DNA of 64,000 nucleotides from Persicobacter psychrovividus (GCF_036492425.1 NZ_AP025294.1:310001-374000), one strand, 5' to 3'; positions 26,305 through 35,096 are shown, numbered from the stretch's first letter. Translations and numbers: made by a program. The notes: generated from the sequence alone by a model not told the origin.

Positions 26305-26426
26305 AACGGCCCGACTATTAGTAGTTGCGTAAATATGCTACAAAATTAGCAAGTAAGTACCTATCTGAAAATTCCCGAGGATTTTAAGCAGATAGCGGGA
26401 AAAAGCAATTACTAATAGCCATTGTT
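26305..26426 (-). other. attC site, C-like unique type
   Basis: 122 bp; CCCGACTATTAGTAGTTGCG against GCAATTACTAATAGCCATT. Related to type C. R' GTTAGGC and R'' GCCTAAC of this cassette match the classical GTTRRRY/RYYYAAC core. Confidence 0.85.
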
Positions 26427-26434
26427 AGGCACAG

Positions 26435-27229
26435 TTATTTATTCAGTTTCTTAAATCTTTCTACCAATAAAGGAAATCCTTTTTGAGTCCAAAAATCAGA
26501 ATCGATACTCCCACTCGACATTCCTCCAAAACTAAAATGTTTAACAAAAAATGACTTACCTTTTGTGGGTATTTCATTTGTGTTCTCTTTAAATCCATCT
26601 ATAAGAAACTCCTCAAACTGCTCTACATTCGTAACTGATGAATATTCAAATCTTGCCTTTAAATCCTTCCATAGATAAGGATCGCCTCTTAATCCATATT
26701 GCGATGGTTCATCAAAGAGTTCTTCAGTAATACCCTTAAATCCAAAATTACCTCGAAGTGGATATTTGTCTTCTAAATAGCTAAAAATATCTTTCCCTAC
26801 TTCTCGCCCAAATGAAAATTCATTGTTGAAGTGTATTTCGTTTTGGAGTAAAGGCCATTTCCCATATTTATTTCTAATTTCATATACTATTTCTGCCCTA
26901 ATAGAATTTATTTGGCTTTTATCCATCCCTGCAAAACTCCATACAAAACATTCTGCAATTTTAGTTTCTTTCCAATTATGTCCGTGATAACCATTTGTGC
27001 AATCAACTCTCAATCCTTGGGCTAATTTTGTATGTATTGGTTGAAGCGTAGCCCCAACATACAGGTAGAAATCATTGTTTTTTAGAAGATATACTTTCGA
27101 AGTTTTTGGCTCTTTGAATTCAGGCTCAAAATCATTTGGAAACAAAAGGTGTTTAAGATTCTTTACAAACCCTATTTTTCCTTCTTTCAGGCATAATTCA
27201 ACTCTATCGTATTTATAAAATCCCCACAT
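26435..27229 (-). CDS. GIY-YIG-like protein
   Basis: 264 aa. Residues 43-140 resemble a GIY-YIG nuclease-like fold: SKVYLLKNNDFYLYVGATLQ (strand pair with YLL and YVG in place of GIY/YIG), then a helix with Q...KLAQGLRV, GYHGHNWK, and IRAEIVYEIRNKYGKWPLLQ followed by NEIHF, whose glutamates could supply the metal ligand. The C-terminal half (residues 150-264) is an unrelated helical/strand domain. Possible DNA endonuclease, or a non-catalytic relative; motif divergence makes activity uncertain. Confidence 0.5.
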   Translation of the reverse strand: MWGFYKYDRVELCLKEGKIGFVKNLKHLLFPNDFEPEFKEPKTSKVYLLKNNDFYLYVGATLQPIHTKLAQGLRVDCTNGYHGHNWKETKIAECFVWSFAGMDKSQINSIRAEIVYEIRNKYGKWPLLQNEIHFNNEFSFGREVGKDIFSYLEDKYPLRGNFGFKGITEELFDEPSQYGLRGDPYLWKDLKARFEYSSVTNVEQFEEFLIDGFKENTNEIPTKGKSFFVKHFSFGGMSSGSIDSDFWTQKGFPLLVERFKKLNK

Positions 27230-27252
27230 TCTGTTTTTCTCTAATTGTGCCT

Positions 27253-27374
27253 AACGGTTTGGCTAAGAAACGTGCGGATCTTAGAACACGGCACTGTCAA
27301 CCGAGAACCAAGTTTATTTTGTATACTAAATTTCATTTTACCACTTCTGCCCGCATGTTTTCTTAGCCTTTGTT
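27253..27374 (-). other. attC site, D-like unique type
   Basis: 122 bp; TTTGGCTAAGAAACGTGCGG against CCGCATGTTTTCTTAGCC. The downstream gene's frame ends inside it. Confidence 0.85.
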
Positions 27375-27661
27375 GGCGTGTCGTTTTTTATTTCCTTTCA
27401 TCAATGTTATAGAATCAATAATTATGATCATTAAGTATATAGCTAAAATTATCCCACTGATTGGTAAAGTAAAAAGTATCAACCATGGTAGTGCCATCCA
27501 AGCACAGTTTCCTTCATGACACGGCTCTCCTGTTGAAATTTCTGTTAACAAACCACCAAAAAGTCTGATAATAGCTGGTTATAATCCACAAAAGACAATT
27601 ATGGCTAACCATATAGGAAACCGTGTCAAATAGTGTTTTTTATTTTGAATGATTATCCCCA
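27363..27661 (-). pseudogene. Small membrane protein gene with an in-frame stop
   Basis: One frame reads (T)TGGGGATAATC...LTRFPIWLAIIVFCGL, stop TAA at 27579-27581, then PAIIRLFGGLLTEISTGEPC...ALPWLILFTLPISGIILAIY...GNKKRHANKG ending within the attC. Restored, it would be about 98 aa with two or three hydrophobic helices. A 62-aa remnant (from TTG at 27551) could still be made. It follows the 120-aa gene in a two-gene cassette. The upstream start is uncertain. Confidence 0.55.
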
Positions 27662-27673
27662 ACCCTCTACGCT

Positions 27674-28036
27674 TTAAAATTGAACGTTATTGCTGTATCG
27701 AATGGCGTCAATTACCTGACTTTCCATTTTTTCAGTTCGTCCGACCCAAATTGTTTTTTTGTGTGAGGTGTAGTGCCATGTAAATACGTGAACGATAGAG
27801 TCCGTTAGGATTTCCTTTTTATTTAGAATTCCACTATCAAATTCGTTCAGGTTGTCATTTACGTTCACTTTGTACTGTCTGTTGGGGTCAGTCTGAAAAT
27901 ACTTTTTATGAGCATAGTCAAAATTCCGTCCGATTAGTTCATCTATCGTCTTAACGGGTTCGTTCCAAATGTCGAAATACCATGAGGCAGTCAGTCCGAC
28001 AATGATTATTGATACTATGACTATGAGTTTCTTCAT
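27674..28036 (-). CDS. Membrane-anchored hypothetical protein, paralogue of 2211-2573
   Basis: 120 aa, hydrophobic N-terminus (LIVIVSIIIVGLTASWYF), then an exported domain nearly collinear with the protein at 2211-2573 (KTIDELIGRNFDYAHKKYFQ, KVNVNDNLNEFDSGILNKKE). Differences are spread evenly along the protein and the lengths are identical, indicating maintained divergence, not decay. It shares its cassette with a broken small membrane gene, whereas its paralogue is coupled to an intact exported protein. Confidence 0.7.
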   Translation of the reverse strand: MKKLIVIVSIIIVGLTASWYFDIWNEPVKTIDELIGRNFDYAHKKYFQTDPNRQYKVNVNDNLNEFDSGILNKKEILTDSIVHVFTWHYTSHKKTIWVGRTEKMESQVIDAIRYSNNVQF

Positions 28037-28061
28037 TTTAAATGCACTTTAAATGCAGGCC

Positions 28062-28182
28062 AACGGTTTGCATATGGCTTGTGGCGGTTTAAAATCACTT
28101 TCCTGTCCCCGAAACCAAAGCTGGCTTTGGAGCGAAAACCTTGCTGGTAGCCGTTCACTCGCCATAAGCTATATGCTGTGAT
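28062..28182 (-). other. attC site, type B, core mutated
   Basis: 121 bp. The right-hand core reads GATGGGCAT (28180-28188) although the matching arm of this cassette is ATGCCCAAC (28857-28865), so GTT has become GAT, and TGTG replaces the TTGTT context. Predicted to be a poor recombination site. Closes the 216-aa gene cassette. Confidence 0.8.
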
Positions 28183-28194
28183 GGGCATAGTTTT

Positions 28195-28845
28195 TTATTT
28201 TTTTCCTTTCTTCATTATCGAGTCACAGAAGTTTTTAGTCCTTTGTCTTCCTGGCTTAAAAGAGTTCGCAATGTCAACAAAATAGTCTTCTACAAACGTC
28301 TTGTACACCCAATTATCATTCTCGGTTAATTTGTCACTTAGCTTTTTATTGTCAGGGTCAAGTACACCATGCCACTGGTCTCCAATTTTTTCGTTTTCGT
28401 AATTGTCTCTCGAAAACTGAATGCAGTTTTTAAGTTTTTTCTTTTTGTCGTTGTCAGGTGCATAAGAGACAAGAAAGCTATTAACAGTGTCAAATAGTTT
28501 GTTTCTGTAAAGGTAACACCAACCTTCAGCTTCGAAAATTTCAGCGTAGAGGAGATAAATTACAAGTAAGACTCCTTCTTCTAATTCGTCTCTGTCGTGC
28601 TGTCCGATTTCTCCTTTTAGTTTTAAAAACTCCCAATAATTCCTATTTAAGTGGCCACCGAATGAAAGTTGACTGGCATAGAGGTAGCTGTAGTTTGTCA
28701 ATTCGTGTTTTATAAACCTAATATCCTTTAGAACAAGCTCTACTTCGTTGTAGTCAGTTTCTTTTTTTGAGCCATCAGGAAATTCAATCCATAGCGAAGA
28801 CTTGTCCGCTAAAAACTTGTCTTGAATTCTGCGATTAATTTCCAT
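28195..28845 (-). CDS. Hypothetical protein, 216 aa
   Basis: Starts MEINRRIQDKFL at ATG 28845 (a TTG nine bases upstream is possible). Soluble and largely helical, with a tryptophan/tyrosine-rich middle (EGVLLVIYLLYAEIFEAEGWCYLYR) and a lysine-rich C-terminus (KPGRQRTKNFCDSIMKKGKK). No family recognised. Because its attC core is mutated, this cassette may be locked in place relative to its left neighbour. Confidence 0.6.
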   Translation of the reverse strand: MEINRRIQDKFLADKSSLWIEFPDGSKKETDYNEVELVLKDIRFIKHELTNYSYLYASQLSFGGHLNRNYWEFLKLKGEIGQHDRDELEEGVLLVIYLLYAEIFEAEGWCYLYRNKLFDTVNSFLVSYAPDNDKKKKLKNCIQFSRDNYENEKIGDQWHGVLDPDNKKLSDKLTENDNWVYKTFVEDYFVDIANSFKPGRQRTKNFCDSIMKKGKK

Positions 28846-28862
28846 TTTTTCCAATTATGCCC

Positions 28863-29041
28863 AACGGTGTGTATATGGTGCGCTGGGAATTTTATCCTTC
28901 CGAAGCTCGCGGCATGATCCAAGCCCAAGTTTTGAATCTGTTTTATTTGCTCTGCTAAACCGATTCAAAACTTGGGCGATGGTTGATTTGGATTTGAGGT
29001 TTCATCACCCACAGAAACCCCTGTGCGCTATATATAGTGTT
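28863..29041 (-). other. attC site, type A
   Basis: 179 bp. Closes NC2 at 29042-29443. Confidence 0.85.
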
Positions 29042-29443
29042 GTTCCTTGTCTTTTCGTCTTCCTGTAAGACTATGATTTTGTTATATCGATTTTCGTTAT
29101 TGCATCTTTCAACAACATTACAACTCGCTATTCATTTCACCAAATCAATTACCAAACGGCTGTGTTTTCAATCTATTTTGATTTTGTCCGTTAACTAATG
29201 CCAATGATTAACTCCCCTTCTATATTCTTGACCAAAATCCCTGTTGTAGTCGAGGCAATTTTAGTTATTGATACGTCCGAGACATTTGAGTTTGCTCCTC
29301 TTCTATCAATCAAGTTTTCCATTACTGTTTCTCCTAAGCATTCTTACCGTTGGATCGCTATTTGATATTTGCGATGATTGAAATTTTGGTAGCCACGTTT
29401 CGTTCTGATTGTTGAAATCTGATGACCGACGTGGATTGGGAAC
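29042..29443 (-). repeat. NC2 gene-poor cassette, long form
   Basis: 402 bp. Minus-strand frame MENLIDRRGANSNVSDVS...GELIIGIS is open here (ATG near 29330). Confidence 0.75.
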
Positions 29444-29565
29444 AACGGTTGGGCTATGAGTAGTTGCGTGGTTTAGCACTAAACTTTGCAAGTACACACC
29501 AAACTGAAAATTCGCGAGGATTTTCAGAAGTGGGCGAAAACAAGCAATTACTTATAGCCATTGTT
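29444..29565 (-). other. attC site, type C
   Basis: 122 bp (TTGGGCTATGAG variant). Closes the TPR lipoprotein cassette. Confidence 0.85.
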
Positions 29566-29573
29566 ATGCTTTG

Positions 29574-30473
29574 TTATTTATTTTCTTCGATTATCGTTTC
29601 TGCATTTTTATTTTTTGGGTTTAACTCTAAAGACTTTTCATATGCATTTATGCCTTCTTCTTTCTTTCCAAGAACTAAAAGACATTCGCCTAAACTATCC
29701 CAAGTATTAAATCCATCAGGATACAATTCTGTGTTAAGATTGAAGATTTTTAATGCGTCCTCATTTCTATTTTGTCTCATTAAGCTATAACCAAAACTAT
29801 TAATTGCTCGTTCCGAAATATCGAATTCGGGGTCTTCTTTATTTTCCAAGTTAATGGTTTCAATTACTTCATCTATGGATTTTTTTTGAGCAAACAATTC
29901 AGATAGTTTTTTTCTGTTCATTTGTTTAACTTTCTCTCTTTGTTCGGCCAGAGTTTCAACGCCATACTCTATTCGCTCGGCATCGGAAACCTTGGTCGTG
30001 TCCATTTTTCCAAGTTGCCAAGGCTCTTCTTTTCCTAGTCTTTGATATTGAGTTCCATAAATTTGGGGCTCGTCCTTACTCAATAAATATCTATCAATGG
30101 CGGCCGCCAAAAGCCATTTATTTGCGGTAGAATCCAATTCAATGGATTTACGCATTAGTTTGACCGCCATTCCATAGGCCGTAGAATCTCCTCCGTGTTG
30201 AAAAATCATCGCAGCATTGTGATAGTCTTTAGAAGTCCTAACTTTATTTGAATCCAAAAGCTGATAAATCCTTAATTCTCTTAAACTGTCCCTTTTAGAA
30301 ACCACGCTCCAATCAATACTATCTGTTTGTCGGTCAGCTTGGTCATTTCTGTAAATTTCAATTAATTCCGTATTGTCCTCAATTGGTTCTTCGATTACAG
30401 TTTCCGAATTCTCTTTATTTATTTTACAAGAAACAAGTCCGAAGATTAAAAGGATTAATAATGCATTTTTCAT
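29574..30473 (-). CDS. TPR lipoprotein
   Basis: 299 aa. Lipoprotein signal MKNALLILLIFGLVSCKINK with lipobox (LVSC). The middle has tandem helical pairs (YHNAAMIFQHGGDSTAYGMA, KLMRKSIELDSTANKWLLAA) and the C-terminus clear TPR units: INSFGYSLMRQNRNEDALKI and WDSLGECLLVLGKKEEGINA followed by YEKSLELNPKNKN. The layout (SLG-ECLLVLGKKEEGI) resembles the C-terminal TPRs found behind beta-lactamase/serine hydrolase domains in Bacteroidota, but no hydrolase domain is present. Expected at the envelope. Confidence 0.75.
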   Translation of the reverse strand: MKNALLILLIFGLVSCKINKENSETVIEEPIEDNTELIEIYRNDQADRQTDSIDWSVVSKRDSLRELRIYQLLDSNKVRTSKDYHNAAMIFQHGGDSTAYGMAVKLMRKSIELDSTANKWLLAAAIDRYLLSKDEPQIYGTQYQRLGKEEPWQLGKMDTTKVSDAERIEYGVETLAEQREKVKQMNRKKLSELFAQKKSIDEVIETINLENKEDPEFDISERAINSFGYSLMRQNRNEDALKIFNLNTELYPDGFNTWDSLGECLLVLGKKEEGINAYEKSLELNPKNKNAETIIEENK

Positions 30474-30497
30474 ATGGTTTGGTTTTTAATAAAGCAT

Positions 30498-30677
30498 AAC
30501 GGTGTGTATATGGTGCGCTGGGGATTTTATCCTTCCGAAGCTGGCGGTTTATTTCCAAGCCCAAGTTTTGAATCTGTTTTATTTGCTCTGCTAAATCGAT
30601 TCAAAACTTGGGCGATGGTTGATTTGGATTTGAGGTTTCATCACCCACCAAAACCCCTGTGCGCTATATATAGTGTT
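30498..30677 (-). other. attC site, type A
   Basis: 180 bp. Closes NC1 at 30678-31139. Confidence 0.85.
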
Positions 30678-31139
30678 ATCTCTTTTTCATCGTTCCAAAT
30701 TTCATCGAATCGATGAGTTTTGTTTTTAAAGTCTAATCAACTTTTGTTCACGTAACTTACTATAGAATATAAATTCCTATTTATTGATGTCAGGTGCGTC
30801 CAATTTTTACGTTTAGCGATCACCGTTGTTGAAAAAAATGTTTGAAAGTCTGCGGCTTGAAACCATTTATGGTCACGCTAAATTGAATTGAAAAAATGCT
30901 GAATCACGGTTAGCTATTGTTCGTTATTTTGCTTTGATAATCGGAAGCCAAAAACCATTTATGGTCGAACTAATATTTTTTGAAATTCCCAATCCATACG
31001 ACACCGCAATTGTCAAATCAACGCTGAGTTAATTTTAATAAACTTTTGTTATACATCTATTTATTTACACTTTACCTTAAAGTATTCACACATATCTTCA
31101 TTCTAATAACCAAGATAGACCGCTATTTTTAGCAGAGAT
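30678..31139 (-). repeat. NC1 gene-poor cassette, full form
   Basis: 462 bp; both ACCATTTATGGT repeats present. Confidence 0.85.
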
Positions 31140-31328
31140 AACGGTTTGTGTATGGGCAGTAGGGCAGATTCGAAGCACTTCTTTTTCCGTTTACCACTAA
31201 GCCAAAACAAACGTTTTTACTTTTATATTTCTTTTTGTTAAACGTTAAAACTTTGTTTTGGCGTTGCCTGCTCAAAGAACAGAACTTTCAATTTATCTCT
31301 AAATGCCCTATTGGCTATACACCTTGTT
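31140..31328 (-). other. attC site, type I
   Basis: 189 bp, related to 17269-17453. Closes the metallopeptidase-like gene cassette. Confidence 0.85.
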
Positions 31329-31340
31329 GGTAGCCGTTTT

Positions 31341-32114
31341 TTATTCTTTTTCATCATCAAACTTGAAGATTTCTTCTTCATTGTCAATCATGTATTGTAG
31401 ACACTTTTCAAAGTCGCTTTTAATCGTCTTGCTTAGAAACTGTTTCCATTCAGGTTCGTCTTCATGTCTGACAAATGCGAACAAAGCCAACGCATATGCC
31501 CATTCGTCAATTTTTAGATACCCTAAGTTACTGTGTCCCCAACGGTCAGTCTGGTTATAAAACTGAAAAGCACTGTTTGCATTGAAAATTCCAAGTCCAA
31601 AAAAGACTGTTGTAAAGTCTGTGAGCATTTCATCGTTTTCCTCGAGCTTTTTTTCGCCAAGCAACTTTACATGAGAAAGTTCATGTGCAATTGTTGCAAT
31701 TAAATTATCAGGTATTTCTAATAATGCTTCGTCAAGTGAAATGCTGAATTTGCCATCAACTTTTTCGTGATGATATAGTCCTGCCGCTTCTGGATTTTCG
31801 GGGTCTGATTCCATGAAAATCACAGATGTTCCCATGTCAATTTCTTTTAATCCATTGTCATAGAAGTCAAGCTCAATCTTATTTGGGTCGAGTTTCATAT
31901 TCTCACAAATGACTTTAAGAACTTCAGTTGCATTTTCTTGACTTTTGTTCCACTTTATTGGAAAGTCTGAAATTGTTGGTGTCAGAATTCTACGGTCTTC
32001 AATTTTAGGTTCAGGGAATTCCTGCATTAACCATAGAAAATTGTTCTCGAAGTATTTTCTCAGTTCCTTGTCGAGTGGCTCGTATTTTTTATTTGATTTC
32101 AGAAAGTTGAACAT
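31341..32114 (-). CDS. HExxH zinc metallopeptidase-like protein
   Basis: 257 aa. A zincin active site is visible at about residues 148-156 (TIAHELSHVKLLG: HELSH with catalytic Glu), followed about 20 residues later by NDEMLTDFTTVFFGLGI, where Glu/Asp could be the third zinc ligand as in gluzincins. Upstream strands (KFSISLDEALLEIPDNLIA) fit the edge strand of such a domain. The N-terminal MFNFLKSNKKYEP and C-terminal EEEIFKFDDEKE are charged. No signal peptide, so probably cytoplasmic; substrate unknown. Confidence 0.7.
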   Translation of the reverse strand: MFNFLKSNKKYEPLDKELRKYFENNFLWLMQEFPEPKIEDRRILTPTISDFPIKWNKSQENATEVLKVICENMKLDPNKIELDFYDNGLKEIDMGTSVIFMESDPENPEAAGLYHHEKVDGKFSISLDEALLEIPDNLIATIAHELSHVKLLGEKKLEENDEMLTDFTTVFFGLGIFNANSAFQFYNQTDRWGHSNLGYLKIDEWAYALALFAFVRHEDEPEWKQFLSKTIKSDFEKCLQYMIDNEEEIFKFDDEKE

Positions 32115-32136
32115 GGTCGTTTTTCAAATGGCTACC

Positions 32137-32323
32137 AACGGTACGTGTATGAGTCGTGGCGGTTTAAAAGCACTAAAGATAGCGGTTTTCTTCAAGCCAA
32201 TCCTGCGGATTGGCCACTAATTTATATTTACCAAGCGAGCCGATCCGCAGGATTGGCGGACATTCCAACACCCACCGAGCGTCGACTCTACCACCAACCC
32301 GCCATGACTTCATACATTATGTT
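32137..32323 (-). other. attC site, unique long type
   Basis: 187 bp; TACGTGTATGAGTCGTGGCGG against CCGCCATGACTTCATACATT, with an inner arm GCCAATCCTGCGGAT...ATCCGCAGGATTGGC. Like type A it is a standard outer site plus an inserted hairpin, of a different sequence. Confidence 0.8.
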
Positions 32324-32333
32324 GAGTGCAGTT

Positions 32334-32897
32334 CTATTTGTATTTATTGAGTTCTTCGGGAAAAGTTGGTTTGTAGTCCATCCCTCTTTTATGAAGACTA
32401 GCCTGTCCTTTAAAAGCAATGTCCTGCCAAAGTTTCCTCTGATCTTCAGTTAGTCGTTCTTTAGGAATCTTTCTCCATTCGTTACAGAGGAATTCTATTT
32501 CTGTACGTTCAAGAAAAACTGGAATTCTACCTCGTTCCAATTCAGCTTCTATATTAGTTGAGTTATAGGCGTTAAGGTTCATCAATACTTGGGAGAGATA
32601 CTGAAAAATATCCTCGTTAGCCTGTTCAGAATTATCGTCCAGACAGTTAGCAACCGTTTCAATATTGGCTTCAGCAAAGAAGTTGTTTGCAAGTTGCCAT
32701 TCAGTTCCGTCATGCGCGTCTGTTCGTATGTCGCCACGATCGTTTACAAGTCTCAGTTTGAATGCATTGTTCTGGAGTTCAATAATCCAGTTGCCAAAGT
32801 TCTCTTGGTCGAAGTACGAACTCAGATGTTCCCACTTATACTTGGCTATTGCCTTCTTTACTTCACTTTCTATTGTTTCGAAATCATTTTGCTCCAT
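32334..32897 (-). CDS. Hypothetical protein, 187 aa
   Basis: Starts MEQNDFETIESEVKKAIAKY at ATG 32897 (GTG at 32909 possible). Soluble and acidic. The first 75 residues are mixed (FGNWIIELQNNAFKLRLVNDRG, a strand pattern), then a helical region with NEDIFQYLSQVLMNLNAY and a C-terminal helix ahead of GMDYKPTFPEELNKYK. No family recognised; single copy. Confidence 0.6.
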   Translation of the reverse strand: MEQNDFETIESEVKKAIAKYKWEHLSSYFDQENFGNWIIELQNNAFKLRLVNDRGDIRTDAHDGTEWQLANNFFAEANIETVANCLDDNSEQANEDIFQYLSQVLMNLNAYNSTNIEAELERGRIPVFLERTEIEFLCNEWRKIPKERLTEDQRKLWQDIAFKGQASLHKRGMDYKPTFPEELNKYK

Positions 32898-32911
32898 GCT
32901 GTATTGCACTC

Positions 32912-33091
32912 AACGGTGTGTATATGGTGCGCTGGGGATTTTATCCTTCCGAAGCTGGCGGTTTATTTCCAAGCCCAAGTTTTGAATCTGTTATATTTGC
33001 TCTGCTAAACCGATTCAAAACTTGGGCGATGGTTGGTCTGAATATGATGTTTCATCACCCACAGAAACCCCTGTGCGCTATATATTGTGTT
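32912..33091 (-). other. attC site, type A
   Basis: 180 bp. Closes NC1 at 33092-33552. Confidence 0.85.
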
Positions 33092-33552
33092 ATCTCTTTT
33101 CATCGTTCTTAATTTCATCAAATCGATGAGTTTTGTTCTGATAGTATAATCAACTTGCTATTCACGTAACTTATTTTAAAATATAAGTTCCGATTTATTG
33201 ATGTCAGGTGCGTCCAATTTTAACGTTCAGCGATCACTCCTGCTCACCACAATATTTGGAAAGATGCGACTTGAAACCATTTATGGTCACGCTAAATTGA
33301 ATTGAAAAAATGCTGAATCACGTTTTGCTGTTGTTCGTTTTTCTGCTTTGAAAATTGGAAGTCAAAAACCATTTATGGTCGATCTAATATTTTTGAAATT
33401 CCCAATCCATGCGACACCGCAATTGTCAAATCAACGCTGAGTTAATTTTGATAAACTCTTGTTATACTTCTATTTATTAACACTTTACCTTAAAGTATTC
33501 AAGCATATGATCATTCTGACAACCAAAATAGACCGCTATTTTTAGCAGAGAT
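33092..33552 (-). repeat. NC1 gene-poor cassette, full form
   Basis: 461 bp, 'CTCCTGCTCACC' sub-lineage. The first palindrome is altered here (TTCATCAAATCGATGAG). Confidence 0.85.
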
Positions 33553-33673
33553 AACGGTCTCGGCTATGAACAGTTGGGGATTTTTGCCCTAACTTTTCGG
33601 TTTAGCACAGACCTTTGTTTTATGTTTATACTTTCGTTTATCACTTTCGCCCCAATTGTTTATAGCTATTGTT
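33553..33673 (-). other. attC site, type L
   Basis: 121 bp; TCTCGGCTATGAACAGTTGGGG against CCCCAATTGTTTATAGCTA. Closes the 184-aa gene cassette; the gene's stop uses the TTA of GTTA. Confidence 0.85.
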
Positions 33674-34226
33674 ACACCACGTTTTTTATTCCGATTTTAT
33701 ATTTTTCCGCTGTTTTTTTATCGAATACAAGAGTCAAATGGTCTTGCATTCCGATTATTCTTCCGTCTCTAATTTCGAGAGCAGAAATCCACACTTCTTT
33801 CCCATTCTCAAATTCAAGTCGTACATCTTGCGGATAGTAATTTCGTTTGTCCTCATTAATCAAACTCCAATAGGACCAACAGCTTTCAATTCCGCTGATT
33901 TTTGCTCCGATTAGTTCAGTCCATTTTTGGTTGTTGGTCGCATTGTATTTTTTAGCTCCATTTTCTGTGCTGAATTCAGCCGAAATAGTTCCATTTCGGA
34001 ATTTTAAATCGTATTGGGTGTATTCGTTTCCCCACACAAAATAGAAATTCAGCTTGTCAGAGGTAACTAATTCAATTCCGTAATCCAATGTGTGATATTC
34101 AATTTCATTCCACATAGGTTCTCCGTAATCTATTTCGTAGTAATTTACTTCCGCAATCGACTTTCCAACCAGTTCTCTAATCGGTTTTTCGTAGTTGTTA
34201 ATTTCTATTTCGATTGTTTTTTTCAA
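33672..34226 (-). CDS. Hypothetical protein, 184 aa, copy 1
   Basis: Reads from TTG 34226 (no ATG available; TTGAAAAAAACAATCG). Soluble, strand-rich and aromatic: MWNEIEYHTLDYGIELVTSD, FYFVWGNEYTQYDLKFRNG, then CWSYWSLINEDKRNYYPQD and RIIGMQDHLTLVFDKKTAEK. Two similar halves of strands suggest a duplicated beta fold. The TAA stop falls across the attC core (GTGGTGTAAC), so the recombination point itself supplies the stop. The copy at 57017-57571 differs at residue 12 (N/K). Confidence 0.6.
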   Translation of the reverse strand: MKKTIEIEINNYEKPIRELVGKSIAEVNYYEIDYGEPMWNEIEYHTLDYGIELVTSDKLNFYFVWGNEYTQYDLKFRNGTISAEFSTENGAKKYNATNNQKWTELIGAKISGIESCWSYWSLINEDKRNYYPQDVRLEFENGKEVWISALEIRDGRIIGMQDHLTLVFDKKTAEKYKIGIKNVV

Positions 34227-34235
34227 ATGTGGTGT

Positions 34236-34357
34236 AACGTTTCGTATAAGAATAGTAGCCGATTGCGTGGCACTCTCCTGTCAAGTTGCAAGAAAGTTGA
34301 AACGGGCTACTACCCTTTAAATTACTGCCATTTCGGCTATTATTTTTATACATTGTT
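34236..34357 (-). other. attC site, type H
   Basis: 122 bp; TTCGTATAAGAATAGTAGCCG against CGGCTATTATTTTTATACA. The 240-aa gene ends inside it. Confidence 0.85.
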
Positions 34358-35068
34358 GTGTTGCGTTTTTAATTCATTCCCAGTCTGTTGTGCTAATCTA
34401 ACAAGTTTTTCCCAATTCGGGTCAATGTGAAGAGTTCTAATGTCTTGGTCAGGGATTTTATTAAAGATCGAGTCGTAATAATCATTGAACTCTTTCAATT
34501 TAATCAATTCACTTTCTGAGAATCCTTTAATAAAATTTTCGCTATCAGGATGGTAGTTGTCGTCAAACCACATGCAAACCATTTCTTGAATCGCAATGTA
34601 ATCTCCAACTGTTTTCCCATAATCAAGTTGCTTTTCGTAATCACCGAGTAAATTTAAAATGTCAATTACACTATTTCTAACAGTCTTTGCGAGATTTGCG
34701 CTTTCTGTTTTAAATAATCCATTGAGTGTAACCATGAATGCAGAATTACTAAATTCTTGAACTCCGCAATATGAAATATATTTACTATCACATTTAGAAC
34801 AAGTCAATCTATCAAATACAGGAAATCCACCGTCCGCTGATTTGTTATTTAAACCAATTTTGTAGTAAGCTTTCAAAAACTCGAAATCACGATTTGCTAA
34901 AGAATCTGTTTTTCCATTCCAACTATTATCAATTTGTCTTTTTGAATCAAGAAGAATTGTTTTGCCACATTCATCGCAAGCAAATGAAAAATCATTTCCA
35001 GATTCCTCTGTCCGATAAATTGGTTTTCTATCGTATTCTGGCTCTAATATTTTCTTTATAATTTCCAT
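34346..35068 (-). CDS. Zinc-ribbon hypothetical protein
   Basis: 240 aa. Two CxxC pairs (FACDECGKT at about residue 31 and LTCSKCDSKY at about residue 90) could bind one zinc ion. Residues 105-240 form a helical domain with MVCMWFDDNYHPDSENFIKG and a C-terminal WEKLVRLAQQTGNELKT. The frame continues through the R'' arm as QHNNV before TAA, so the last residues come from the recombination site. Function unknown; the zinc knuckle suggests nucleic-acid or protein binding. Confidence 0.6.
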   Translation of the reverse strand: MEIIKKILEPEYDRKPIYRTEESGNDFSFACDECGKTILLDSKRQIDNSWNGKTDSLANRDFEFLKAYYKIGLNNKSADGGFPVFDRLTCSKCDSKYISYCGVQEFSNSAFMVTLNGLFKTESANLAKTVRNSVIDILNLLGDYEKQLDYGKTVGDYIAIQEMVCMWFDDNYHPDSENFIKGFSESELIKLKEFNDYYDSIFNKIPDQDIRTLHIDPNWEKLVRLAQQTGNELKTQHNNV

Positions 35069-35096
35069 TTATGCAGGGTCTGTTCAAATGCAACAC

